DNA of 64,000 nt from Rhabditoides inermis (lineage: Eukaryota; Nematoda; Chromadorea; Rhabditida; Rhabditidae): positions 277,501 to 341,500 of the forward strand of contig CAWZYM010000021.1 of NCBI GenBank assembly GCA_963966185.1, written 5' to 3'. The notes below the pieces were generated by a model. The model was not told the DNA's origin. It saw only the letters and a list, made by a program, of their open reading frames with translations, and made no database searches. Of this stretch, positions 23,053 to 36,700 are shown piece after piece (the stretch's first letter is position 1; every line of letters starts with the position of its first letter). A program made the position numbers and the translations under genes.

Positions 23053-24682
23053 GATTTCCTAATAGCCAGGAAAACGCGGTTTTGACTGAGGAAAATGCGG
23101 TTTGACTGAGGAAAATGCGGTTTGACTGAGGAAAATGCGGCTTTGACTGAGGAAAATGCGGTTTTGACTGAGGAAAATGGGTTTTTGAGTGAGGGAATGC
23201 GGTTTTGAATAAGGAAAATGGGTTTTTGAGTGAGGAAAACGCGGTTTTGACTGAGGAAAATGAGTTTTTGAGTGAGGAAATGCGGTTTTGAATGAGGAAA
23301 CTGAGTTTTTGACTGAGGAAAACGCGGTTTGACTGAGGAAAATGCGGTTTTGACTGAGGAAAATGCAGTTTGACTGAGGAAAAGGGGTTTTTGAGTGAGG
23401 AAATGCGGTTTTGAATAAGGAAAAAGGGTTTATGAGTGAGGAAAACGCGGTTTTGACTGAGGAAAATGAGTTTTTGAGTGAGGAAATGCGGTTTTGAATG
23501 AGGAAACTGGGTTTTTGACTGAGGAAAACGCGGTTTTGACTGAGGAAAATGCGGTTTGACTGAGGAAAATGCGGTTTTGACTGAGGAAAACGAGGTTTTG
23601 AGTGAGGAAAATGCAGTTTTGACTGAGGAAAATGCAGTTTGACTGAGGAAAAGGGGTTTTTGACTGAGGAAATGCGGTTTTGAAAGAGAAAAATGGGTTT
23701 TTGGGTGAGGAAAACGCAGTTTTGAGTGAGGAAAATGCGGTTTGACTGAGGAAAACGCGGTTTTGAAAGGGAAAATGCAGTTTGACTGAGGAAAACGCGG
23801 TTTTGAGTGAGGAAAATGCAGTTTGACTGAGGAAAACGGGCTTATGAGTGAGGAAAACGCGGTTTTGACTGAGGAAAATGCGGTTTTGACTGATGAAAAT
23901 GCGGTTTTGACTGATGAAAATGGGTTTTCGAGTGAGGAAAATGCGGTTTTGAATGAGGAAAAAGGGTTTTTGAGTGATGAAAATGCGGTTTTGACTGATG
24001 AAAATGGGTTTTTGAGTGAGGAAAATGCGGTTTTGAATGAGGAAAATGGGTTTTTGAGTGAGGAAAACGCGGTTTTGACTGAGGAAAATGCGGTTTGACT
24101 GAGGAAAATGGGTTTTTGAGTGAGGAAAAAGCGGTTTTGACTGAGGAAAATGGGTTTTTGAGTGAGGAAAACGCGGTTTTGACTGAGGAAAATGCGGTTT
24201 TGACTGATGAAAATGGGTTTTTGAGTGAGGAAAATGCGGTTTTGAATGAGGAAAATGCGGTTTTGACTGATAAAAATGGGTTTTTGAGTGAGAAAGCGGT
24301 TTTGACTGAGGAAAAAGCGGTTTGACTGAGGAAAATGCGGCTTTGACTGAGGAAAATGGGTTTTTGAGTGAAAAAATGCGGTTTTGAATGAGGAAAATGG
24401 GTTTTTGAGTGAGGAAAAATCGGTTTTGACTGAGGAAAATGCGGTTTGACTGATAAAAAGGGGTTTTTGAGTCAGGAAATGCGGTTTTGACTGAGGAAAA
24501 TGCGGTTTTGACTGATGAAAATGGTTTTTTTTTTAGTGAGGAAGCGGTTTTGACTGAGGAAAATGAGTTTTTGAGTGAGGAAATGCGGTTTTGAATGAGG
24601 AAAATGGGTTTTTGGGTGAGGAAATGCGTTTTGAATGAGGAAAATGGGTTTTTGGGTGAGGAAAACGGGCAATTAGGAATTC

Positions 24683-25642
24683 GCACCACGCACCACCGCA
24701 CCACGCACCACCGCACCACCGCACCACTACACCACCGCACCACTACACCACCGCACCACCGCACCACTACACCACCGCACCACCGCACCATCACACCATC
24801 GCACCACATTCTATCGCACCACGCTTTATCGCACCACCGATCGCACCACCGCCCAGTGGTTTTACAAGTATCATTTTTCGCGCGTATTTTCGTAAGAAGT
24901 ATTTTGCTCATGCATTTTTTGATATAAGTTCCGTTTCAAGTTCATGTTACTCGTTTTCAGAAGTAATATACTTAATGTTGCTTGAAAAAATAATGGTGTC
25001 ATATCTGATAATCGCTAGACTTCTATTTGCATAGTAAGCTATTTGGTGATGGTGACGTGTCGTGTTGATTGGTATTCGATTTATCACATTCAGCGTTTAC
25101 AGACGATTTTTCTTCTTCAAATCTTCGCTATAGGTGTAAATAGCAGTTGCTGACGTGCGCGGGGTTTGCTCACAGACTGCTACATGTCTCATATAGCAAG
25201 TGATGATTTGAATTTGATCTCTGCATCCATTACTGACATTGACACAACAGTCTGACAGTTACAGGGCAGACTGCTAGATAAGTGATAGTTTTTGAGAAGG
25301 GATATAACGAGGGTTCAACGAAAAAAACTCATGTCACCCCTGGGCACTATGCATGTAAAGAACTAGGAATGCAAATGTATGACTAAAGATTAACTGATGG
25401 TGATGGAGTGGTAAACGTGTATGCGGCACGAAGCGGTATCCGGCATGACGAAAAAATATACATGAAATACATATTTTCAGCAAGTGGTGCGATAACATAA
25501 GTGGTGGTGCGGTGGTGCGGTAGTGCGATAACATGTGGTGCGATGGTGCGGTGGTGCGGTTAGATGTGGTGCGGTGGTGCGATAAAATGTGGTGCGGTGG
25601 TGCGGTGGTGTAGTGGTGCGGTGGTGTGGTGGTGCGTGGTGC
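24683..25642 (+). mobile_element. Foldback-like element, copy 3
   Basis: The core starts at 24852 (CCCAGTGG, the same variant as copy 2). The downstream array has lost one short unit relative to copies 1 and 2, which explains the later period of 2,569 bp. Confidence 0.75.
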
Positions 25643-27252
25643 GATTTCCTAATAGCCAGGAAAACGCGGTTTTGACTGAGGAAAATGCGGTTTGACTGAG
25701 GAAAATGCGGTTTGACTGAGGAAAATGCGGTTTTGACTGAGGAAAATGGGTTTTTGAGTGAGGGAATGCGGTTTTGAATAAGGAAAATGGGTTTTTGAGT
25801 GAGGAAAACGCGGTTTTGACTGAGGAAAATGAGTTTTTGAGTGAGGAAATGCGGTTTTGAATGAGGAAACTGAGTTTTTGACTGAGGAAAACGCGGTTTG
25901 ACTGAGGAAAATGCGGTTTTGACTGAGGAAAATGCAGTTTGACTGAGGAAAAGGGGTTTTTGAGTGAGGAAATGCGGTTTTGAATAAGGAAAAAGGGTTT
26001 ATGAGTGAGGAAAACGCGGTTTTGACTGAGGAAAATGAGTTTTTGAGTGAGGAAATGCGGTTTTGAATGAGGAAACTGGGTTTTTGACTGAGGAAAACGC
26101 GGTTTTGACTGAGGAAAATGCGGTTTGACTGAGGAAAATGCGGTTTTGACTGAGGAAAACGAGGTTTTGAGTGAGGAAAATGCAGTTTTGACTGAGGAAA
26201 ATGCAGTTTGACTGAGGAAAAGGGGTTTTTGACTGAGGAAATGCGGTTTTGAAAGAGAAAAATGGGTTTTTGGGTGAGGAAAACGCAGTTTTGAGTGAGG
26301 AAAATGCGGTTTGACTGAGGAAAACGCGGTTTTGAAAGGGAAAATGCAGTTTGACTGAGGAAAACGCGGTTTTGAGTGAGGAAAATGCAGTTTGACTGAG
26401 GAAAACGGGCTTATGAGTGAGGAAAACGCGGTTTTGACTGAGGAAAATGCGGTTTTGACTGATGAAAATGCGGTTTTGACTGATGAAAATGGGTTTTCGA
26501 GTGAGGAAAATGCGGTTTTGAATGAGGAAAAAGGGTTTTTGAGTGATGAAAATGCGGTTTTGACTGATGAAAATGGGTTTTTGAGTGAGGAAAATGCGGT
26601 TTTGAATGAGGAAAATGGGTTTTTGAGTGAGGAAAACGCGGTTTTGACTGAGGAAAATGCGGTTTGACTGAGGAAAATGGGTTTTTGAGTGAGGAAAAAG
26701 CGGTTTTGACTGAGGAAAATGGGTTTTTGAGTGAGGAAAACGCGGTTTTGACTGAGGAAAATGCGGTTTTGACTGATGAAAATGGGTTTTTGAGTGAGGA
26801 AGCGGTTTTGACTGAGGAAAATGCGGTTTTAACTGAGGAAAATGCGGTTTGACTGAGGAAAATGCGGTTTTGACTGAGGAAAATGCGGTTTGACTGAGGA
26901 AAATGCGGCTTTGACTGAGGAAAATGGGTTTTTGAGTGAAAAAATGCGGTTTTGAATGAGGAAAATGGGTTTTTGAGTGAGGAAAAATCGGTTTTGACTG
27001 AGGAAAATGCGGTTTGACTGATAAAAAGGGGTTTTTGAGTCAGGAAATGCGGTTTTGACTGAGGAAAATGCGGTTTTGACTGATGAAAATGGTTTTTTTT
27101 TTTGAGTGAGGAAGCGGTTTTGACTGAGGAAAATGAGTTTTTGAGTGAGGAAATGCGGTTTTGAATGAGGAAAATGGGTTTTTGGGTGAGGAAATGCGTT
27201 TTGAATGAGGAAAATGGGTTTTTGGGTGAGGAAAACGGGCAATTAGGAATTC

Positions 27253-28211
27253 GCACCACGCACCACCGCACCACGCACCACGCACCACCGCACCACTACA
27301 CCACCGCACCACTACACCACCGCACCACCGCACCACTACACCACCGCACCACCGCACCATCACACCATCGCACCACATTCTATCGCACCACGCTTTATCG
27401 CACCACCGATCGCACCACCGCCCAGGGGTTTTACAAGTATCATTTTTCGCGCGTATTTTCGTAAGAAGTATTTTGCTCATGCATTTTTTGATATAAGTTC
27501 CGTTTCAAGTTCATGTTACTCGTTTTCAGAAGTAATATACTTAATGTTGCTTGAAAAAATAATGGTGTCATATCTGATAATCGCTAGACTTCTATTTGCA
27601 TAGTAAGCTATTTGGTGATGGTGACGTGTCGTGTTGATTGGTATTCGATTTATCACATTCAGCGTTTACAGACGATTTTTCTTCTTCAAATCTTCGCTAT
27701 AGGTGTAAATAGCAGTTGCTGACGTGCGCGGGGTTTGCTCACAGACTGCTACATGTCTCATATAGCAAGTGATGATTTGAATTTGATCTCTGCATCCATT
27801 ACTGACATTGACACAACAGTCTGACAGTTACAGGGCAGACTGCTAGATAAGTGATAGTTTTTGAGAAGGGATATAACGAGGGTTCAACGAAAAGAACTCA
27901 TGTCACCCCTGGGCACTATGCATGTAAAGAACTAGGAATGCAAATGTATGACTAAAGATTAACTGATGGTGATGGAGTGGTAAACGTGTATGCGGCACGA
28001 AGCGGTATCCGGCATGACGAAAAAATATACATGAAATACATATTTTCAGCAAGTGGTGCGATAACATAAGTGGTGGTGCGGTGGTGCGGTAGTGCGATAA
28101 CATGTGGTGCGATGGTGCGGTGGTGCGGTTAGATGTGGTGCGGTGGTGCGATAAAATGTGGTGCGGTGGTGCGGTGGTGTAGTGGTGCGGTGGTGTGGTG
28201 GTGCGTGGTGC
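27253..28211 (+). mobile_element. Foldback-like element, copy 4
   Basis: The core starts at 27421 (CCCAGGGG). The left arm lacks one CACCGC subunit compared with copies 1-3. The downstream array matches that of copy 3. Confidence 0.75.
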
Positions 28212-29821
28212 GATTTCCTAATAGCCAGGAAAACGCGGTTTTGACTGAGGAAAATGCGGTTTGACTGAGGAAAATGCGGTTTGACTGAGGAAAATGCGGT
28301 TTTGACTGAGGAAAATGGGTTTTTGAGTGAGGGAATGCGGTTTTGAATAAGGAAAATGGGTTTTTGAGTGAGGAAAACGCGGTTTTGACTGAGGAAAATG
28401 AGTTTTTGAGTGAGGAAATGCGGTTTTGAATGAGGAAACTGAGTTTTTGACTGAGGAAAACGCGGTTTGACTGAGGAAAATGCGGTTTTGACTGAGGAAA
28501 ATGCAGTTTGACTGAGGAAAAGGGGTTTTTGAGTGAGGAAATGCGGTTTTGAATAAGGAAAAAGGGTTTATGAGTGAGGAAAACGCGGTTTTGACTGAGG
28601 AAAATGAGTTTTTGAGTGAGGAAATGCGGTTTTGAATGAGGAAACTGGGTTTTTGACTGAGGAAAACGCGGTTTTGACTGAGGAAAATGCGGTTTGACTG
28701 AGGAAAATGCGGTTTTGACTGAGGAAAACGAGGTTTTGAGTGAGGAAAATGCAGTTTTGACTGAGGAAAATGCAGTTTGACTGAGGAAAAGGGGTTTTTG
28801 ACTGAGGAAATGCGGTTTTGAAAGAGAAAAATGGGTTTTTGGGTGAGGAAAACGCAGTTTTGAGTGAGGAAAATGCGGTTTGACTGAGGAAAACGCGGTT
28901 TTGAAAGGGAAAATGCAGTTTGACTGAGGAAAACGCGGTTTTGAGTGAGGAAAATGCAGTTTGACTGAGGAAAACGGGCTTATGAGTGAGGAAAACGCGG
29001 TTTTGACTGAGGAAAATGCGGTTTTGACTGATGAAAATGCGGTTTTGACTGATGAAAATGGGTTTTCGAGTGAGGAAAATGCGGTTTTGAATGAGGAAAA
29101 AGGGTTTTTGAGTGATGAAAATGCGGTTTTGACTGATGAAAATGGGTTTTTGAGTGAGGAAAATGCGGTTTTGAATGAGGAAAATGGGTTTTTGAGTGAG
29201 GAAAACGCGGTTTTGACTGAGGAAAATGCGGTTTGACTGAGGAAAATGGGTTTTTGAGTGAGGAAAAAGCGGTTTTGACTGAGGAAAATGGGTTTTTGAG
29301 TGAGGAAAACGCGGTTTTGACTGAGGAAAATGCGGTTTTGACTGATGAAAATGGGTTTTTGAGTGAGGAAGCGGTTTTGACTGAGGAAAATGCGGTTTTA
29401 ACTGAGGAAAATGCGGTTTGACTGAGGAAAATGCGGTTTTGACTGAGGAAAATGCGGTTTGACTGAGGAAAATGCGGCTTTGACTGAGGAAAATGGGTTT
29501 TTGAGTGAAAAAATGCGGTTTTGAATGAGGAAAATGGGTTTTTGAGTGAGGAAAAATCGGTTTTGACTGAGGAAAATGCGGTTTGACTGATAAAAAGGGG
29601 TTTTTGAGTCAGGAAATGCGGTTTTGACTGAGGAAAATGCGGTTTTGACTGATGAAAATGGTTTTTTTTTTTGAGTGAGGAAGCGGTTTTGACTGAGGAA
29701 AATGAGTTTTTGAGTGAGGAAATGCGGTTTTGAATGAGGAAAATGGGTTTTTGGGTGAGGAAATGCGTTTTGAATGAGGAAAATGGGTTTTTGGGTGAGG
29801 AAAACGGGCAATTAGGAATTC

Positions 29822-30780
29822 GCACCACGCACCACCGCACCACGCACCACGCACCACCGCACCACTACACCACCGCACCACTACACCACCGCACCACCGC
29901 ACCACTACACCACCGCACCACCGCACCATCACACCATCGCACCACATTCTATCGCACCACGCTTTATCGCACCACCGATCGCACCACCGCCCAGGGGTTT
30001 TACAAGTATCATTTTTCGCGCGTATTTTCGTAAGAAGTATTTTGCTCATGCATTTTTTGATATAAGTTCCGTTTCAAGTTCATGTTACTCGTTTTCAGAA
30101 GTAATATACTTAATGTTGCTTGAAAAAATAATGGTGTCATATCTGATAATCGCTAGACTTCTATTTGCATAGTAAGCTATTTGGTGATGGTGACGTGTCG
30201 TGTTGATTGGTATTCGATTTATCACATTCAGCGTTTACAGACGATTTTTCTTCTTCAAATCTTCGCTATAGGTGTAAATAGCAGTTGCTGACGTGCGCGG
30301 GGTTTGCTCACAGACTGCTACATGTCTCATATAGCAAGTGATGATTTGAATTTGATCTCTGCATCCATTACTGACATTGACACAACAGTCTGACAGTTAC
30401 AGGGCAGACTGCTAGATAAGTGATAGTTTTTGAGAAGGGATATAACGAGGGTTCAACGAAAAGAACTCATGTCACCCCTGGGCACTATGCATGTAAAGAA
30501 CTAGGAATGCAAATGTATGACTAAAGATTAACTGATGGTGATGGAGTGGTAAACGTGTATGCGGCACGAAGCGGTATCCGGCATGACGAAAAAATATACA
30601 TGAAATACATATTTTCAGCAAGTGGTGCGATAACATAAGTGGTGGTGCGGTGGTGCGGTAGTGCGATAACATGTGGTGCGATGGTGCGGTGGTGCGGTTA
30701 GATGTGGTGCGGTGGTGCGATAAAATGTGGTGCGGTGGTGCGGTGGTGTAGTGGTGCGGTGGTGTGGTGGTGCGTGGTGC
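29822..30780 (+). mobile_element. Foldback-like element, copy 5
   Basis: The core starts at 29990 and appears identical to copy 4 over the stretches I compared. It is the last copy; the array continues to 38.46 kb without the element. Confidence 0.75.
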
Positions 30781-33700
30781 GATTTCCTAATAGCCAGGAA
30801 AACGCGGTTTTGACTGAGGAAAATGCGGTTTGACTGAGGAAAATGCGGTTTGACTGAGGAAAATGCGGCTTTGACTGAGGAAAATGCGGTTTTGACTGAG
30901 GAAAATGGGTTTTTGAGTGAGGGAATGCGGTTTTGAATAAGGAAAATGGGTTTTTGAGTGAGGAAAACGCGGTTTTGACTGAGGAAAATGAGTTTTTGAG
31001 TGAGGAAATGCGGTTTTGAATGAGGAAACTGAGTTTTTGACTGAGGAAAACGCGGTTTGACTGAGGAAAATGCGGTTTTGACTGAGGAAAATGCAGTTTG
31101 ACTGAGGAAAAGGGGTTTTTGAGTGAGGAAATGCGGTTTTGAATAAGGAAAAAGGGTTTATGAGTGAGGAAAACGCGGTTTTGACTGAGGAAAATGAGTT
31201 TTTGAGTGAGGAAATGCGGTTTTGAATGAGGAAACTGGGTTTTTGACTGAGGAAAACGCGGTTTTGACTGAGGAAAATGCGGTTTGACTGAGGAAAATGC
31301 GGTTTTGACTGAGGAAAACGAGGTTTTGAGTGAGGAAAATGCAGTTTTGACTGAGGAAAATGCAGTTTGACTGAGGAAAAGGGGTTTTTGACTGAGGAAA
31401 TGCGGTTTTGAAAGAGAAAAATGGGTTTTTGGGTGAGGAAAACGCAGTTTTGAGTGAGGAAAATGCGGTTTGACTGAGGAAAACGCGGTTTTGAAAGGGA
31501 AAATGCAGTTTGACTGAGGAAAACGCGGTTTTGAGTGAGGAAAATGCAGTTTGACTGAGGAAAATGCGGTTTTGACTGATGAAAATGCGGTTTTGACTGA
31601 TGAAAATGGGTTTTCGAGTGAGGAAAATGCGGTTTTGAATGAGGAAAAAGGTTTTTTGAGTGATGAAAATGCGGTTTTGACTGATGAAAATGGGTTTTTG
31701 AGTGAGGAAAATGCGGTTTTGAATGAGGAAAATGGGTTTTTGAGTGAGGAAAACGCGGTTTTGACGTGAGGAAGCGGTTTTGACTGAGGAAAATGCGGTT
31801 TGACTGAGAAAAATGCGGCTTGGACTGAGGAAAATGTGTTTTTGAGTGAGGAAATGCGGTTTTGAATGAGGAAAATGGGTTTTTGAGTGAGAAAAATGCA
31901 GTTTGACTGAGGAAAATGCGGTTTTGACTGATGAAAATGGGTTTTTGACTGAGGAAAATGCGGTTTGACTGAGGAAAATGCGGTTTGACTGAGGAAAATG
32001 CGGTTTGACTGAGGAAAATGGATTTTTGAGTGAGAAAATGCGGTTTTGAATGAGGAAAATGCGGTTTGACTGAGAAAAAATGGGTTTTTGAGTGAGGAAA
32101 TGCGGTTTTGAATGAGGAAAATGGGTTTTGAGTGAGGAAAACGCGGTTTTGACTGAGGAAAATGCGGTTTTGACTGAGGAAAATGCGGTTTGACTGAGGA
32201 AAATGCGGTTTTGACTGAGGAAAATGCGGTTTGACTGAGGAAAATGGGTTTTTGACTGAGGAAAACGCGGTTTTGACTGAGGAAAATGCTTTGACTGAGG
32301 AAAAGGGGTTTTTGACTGAGGAAATGCGGTTTTGAAAGAGAAAAATGGGTTTTTGGGTGAGGAAAACGCAGTTTTGAGTGAGGAAAATGCGGTTTGACTG
32401 AGGAAAACGCGGTTTTGAAAGGGAAAATGTAGTTTAACTGAGGAAAACGCGGTTTTGAGTGAGGAAAATGCAGTTTGACTGAGGAAAACGGGCTTATGAG
32501 TGAGGAAAATGCGGTTTTGAATGAGGAAAATGGGTTTTTGAGTGAGGAAAACGCGGTTTTGACTGAGGAAAATGCGGTTTTGACTGATGAAAATGGTTTT
32601 TTTTTTGAGTGAGGAAGCGGTTTTGACTGAGGAAAATGCGGTTTGACTGAGGAAAATGGGTTTTTGAGCTTTTTGAGTGAGGAAAACGCGGTTTTGACTG
32701 AGGAAAATGCGGTTTTGACTGATGAAAATGGTTTTTTTTTTTGAGTGAGGAAGCGGTTTTGACTGAGGAAAATGCGGTTTGACTGAGGAAAATGGGTTTT
32801 TGAGCTTTTTGAGTGAGGAAAACGCGGTTTTGACTGAGGAAAATGCGGTTTGACTGAGAAAAAATGGGTTTTTGAGTGAGGAAATGCGGTTTTGAATGAG
32901 GAAAATGGGTTTTGAGTGAGGAAAACGCGGTTTTGACTGAGGAAAATGCGGTTTTGACTGAGGAAAATGCGGTTTGACTGAGGAAAATGCGGTTTTGACT
33001 GAGGAAAATGCGGTTTGACTGAGGAAAATGGGTTTTTGACTGAGGAAAACGCGGTTTTGACTGAGGAAAATGCTTTGACTGAGGAAAAGGGGTTTTTGAC
33101 TGAGGAAATGCGGTTTTGAAAGAGAAAAATGGGTTTTTGGGTGAGGAAAACGCAGTTTTGAGTGAGGAAAATGCGGTTTGACTGAGGAAAACGCGGTTTT
33201 GAAAGGGAAAATGTAGTTTAACTGAGGAAAACGCGGTTTTGAGTGAGGAAAATGCAGTTTGACTGAGGAAAACGGGCTTATGAGTGAGGAAAATGCGGTT
33301 TTGAATGAGGAAAATGGGTTTTTGAGTGAGGAAAACGCGGTTTTGACTGAGGAAAATGCGGTTTTGACTGATGAAAATGGTTTTTTTTTGAGTGAGGAAG
33401 CGGTTTTGACTGAGGAAAATGCGGTTTGACTGAGGAAAATGGGTTTTTGAGCTTTTTGAGTGAGGAAAACGCGGTTTTGACTGAGGAAAATGCGGTTTTG
33501 ACTGATGAAAATGGGTTTTTGAGTGAGGAAAATGCGGTTTTGAATGAGGAAAATGGGTTTTTGAGTGAGGAAAACGCGGTTTTGACTGAGGAAAATGCGG
33601 TTTTGACTGATGAAAATGGTTTTTTTTTGAGTGAGGAAGCGGTTTTGACTGAGGAAAATGCGGTTTGACTGAGGAAAATGGGTTTTTGAGTGAGGAAAAC

Positions 33701-36700
33701 GCGGTTTTGACTGATGAAAATGGGTTTTTGAGTGAGGAAGCGGTTTTGACTGAGGAAAATGCGGTTTTGACTGAGGAAAATGCGGTTTGACTGAGGAAAA
33801 TGCGGTTTTGACTGAGGAAAATGCGGTTTGACTGAGGAAAATGGGTTTTTGACTGAGGAAAACGCGGTTTTGACTGAGGAAAATGCGGTTTTGACTGATG
33901 AAAATGGGTTTTTGAGTGAGGAAGCGGTTTTGACTGAGGAAAATGCGGTTTTGAATGAGGAAAATGCGGTTTGACTGAGAAAAAATGGGTTTTTGAGTGA
34001 GGAAATGCGGTTTTGAATGAGGAAAATGGATTTTGAGTGAGGAAAACGCGGTTTTGACTGAGGAAAATGCGGTTTTGACTGATGAAAATGGGTTTTTGAG
34101 TGAGGAAGCGGTTTTGACTGAGGAAAATGCGGTTTGACTGAGAAAAATGCGGCTTGGACTGAGGAAAATGTGTTTTTGAGTGAGGAAATGCGGTTTTGAA
34201 TGAGGAAAATGTGTTTTTGACTGAGGAAAATGCGGTTTTGACTGATGAAAATGGTTTTTTTTTTTGAGTGAGGAAGCGGTTTTGACTGAGGAAAATGCGG
34301 TTTGACTGAGGAAAATGGGTTTTTGAGCTTTTTGAGTGAGGAAAACGCGGTTTTGACTGAGGAAAATGCGGTTTGACTGAGAAAAAATGGGTTTTTGAGT
34401 GAGGAAATGCGGTTTTGAATGAGGAAAATGGGTTTTGAGTGAGGAAAACGCGGTTTTGACTGAGGAAAATGCGGTTTTGACTGAGGAAAATGCGGTTTGA
34501 CTGAGGAAAATGCGGTTTTGACTGAGGAAAATGCGGTTTGACTGAGGAAAATGGGTTTTTGACTGAGGAAAACGCGGTTTTGACTGAGGAAAATGCTTTG
34601 ACTGAGGAAAAGGGGTTTTTGACTGAGGAAATGCGGTTTTGAAAGAGAAAAATGGGTTTTTGGGTGAGGAAAACGCAGTTTTGAGTGAGGAAAATGCGGT
34701 TTGACTGAGGAAAACGCGGTTTTGAAAGGGAAAATGTAGTTTAACTGAGGAAAACGCGGTTTTGAGTGAGGAAAATGCAGTTTGACTGAGGAAAACGGGC
34801 TTATGAGTGAGGAAAATGCGGTTTTGAATGAGGAAAATGGGTTTTTGAGTGAGGAAAACGCGGTTTTGACTGAGGAAAATGCGGTTTTGACTGATGAAAA
34901 TGGTTTTTTTTTGAGTGAGGAAGCGGTTTTGACTGAGGAAAATGCGGTTTGACTGAGGAAAATGGGTTTTTGAGCTTTTTGAGTGAGGAAAACGCGGTTT
35001 TGACTGAGGAAAATGCGGTTTTGACTGATGAAAATGGGTTTTTGAGTGAGGAAAATGCGGTTTTGAATGAGGAAAATGGGTTTTTGAGTGAGGAAAACGC
35101 GGTTTTGACTGAGGAAAATGCGGTTTTGACTGATGAAAATGGTTTTTTTTGAGTGAGGAAGCGGTTTTGACTGAGGAAAATGCGGTTTGACTGAGGAAAA
35201 TGGGTTTTTGAGTGAGGAAAACGCGGTTTTGACTGATGAAAATGGGTTTTTGAGTGAGGAAGCGGTTTTGACTGAGGAAAATGCGGTTTTGACTGAGGAA
35301 AATGCGGTTTGACTGAGGAAAATGCGGTTTTGACTGAGGAAAATGCGGTTTGACTGAGGAAAATGGGTTTTTGACTGAGGAAAAACGCGGTTTTGACTGA
35401 GGAAAATGCGGTTTTGACTGATGAAAATGGGTTTTTGAGTGAGGAAGCGGTTTTGACTGAGGAAAATGCGGTTTTGAATGAGGAAAATGCGGTTTGACTG
35501 AGAAAAAATGGGTTTTTGAGTGAGGAAATGCGGTTTTGAATGAGGAAAATGGATTTTGAGTGAGGAAAACGCGGTTTTGACTGAGGAAAATGCGGTTTTG
35601 ACTGATGAAAATGGGTTTTTGAGTGAGGAAGCGGTTTTGACTGAGGAAAATGCGGTTTGACTGAGAAAAATGCGGCTTGGACTGAGGAAAATGTGTTTTT
35701 GAGTGAGGAAATGCGGTTTTGAATGAGGAAAATGTGTTTTTGACTGAGGAAAATGCGGTTTTGACTGATGAAAATGGGTTTTTGACTGAGGAAAATGCGG
35801 TTTGACTGAGGAAAATGCGGTTTGACTGAGGAAAATGCGGTTTGACTGAGGAAAATGGATTTTGAGTGAGAAAATGCGGTTTTGAATGAGGAAAATGCGG
35901 TTTTGACTGATGAAAATGGGTTTTTGAGTGAGGAAGCGGTTTTGACTGAGGAATATGCGGTTTGACTGAGAAAAATGGGTTTTTGAGTGAGGAAATGCGG
36001 TTTCGACTGAGGAAAACGAGGTTTTGAGTGAGGAAAATGCAGTTTGACTGAGGAAAACGGGTTTATGAGTGAGGAAAACGCGGTTTTGACTGAGGAAAAT
36101 GCGTTTTTGAGTAAGGAAAATGCTGTTTTGAATGAGGAAAATGGGTTTTTGAGTGAGGGAATGCGGTTTTGAATGAGGAAAATGGGTTTTTGACTGAGGA
36201 AAACGAGGTTTTGAGTGAGGAAATGCGGTTTCGAATGAGGAAAATGGGTTTTTGGGTGAGGAAAACGCGGTTTTGACTGAGGAAAATGGGTTTTTGAGTG
36301 AGGAAAACGCGGTTTTGACTGAGGAAAATGCGGTTTGACTGAGGAAAATGCGGTTTTGACTGAGGAAAACGAGGTTTTGAGTGAGGAAAATGCACTTTTG
36401 ACTGAGGAAAATGCAGTTTGACTGAGGAAAAGGGGTTTTTGACTGAGGAAATGCGGTTTTGAAAGAGAAAAATGGGTTTTTGGGTGAGGAAAACGCAGTT
36501 TTGAGTGAGGAAAATGCGGTTTGACTGAGGAAAACGCGGTTTTGAAAGGGAAAATGTAGTTTGACTGAGGAAAACGCGGTTTTGAGTGAGGAAAATGCAG
36601 TTTGACTGAGGAAAACGGGCTTATGAGTGAGGAAAACGCGGTTTTGACTGAGGAAAATGCGGTTTTGACTGATGAAAATGCGGTTTTGACTGATGAAAAT

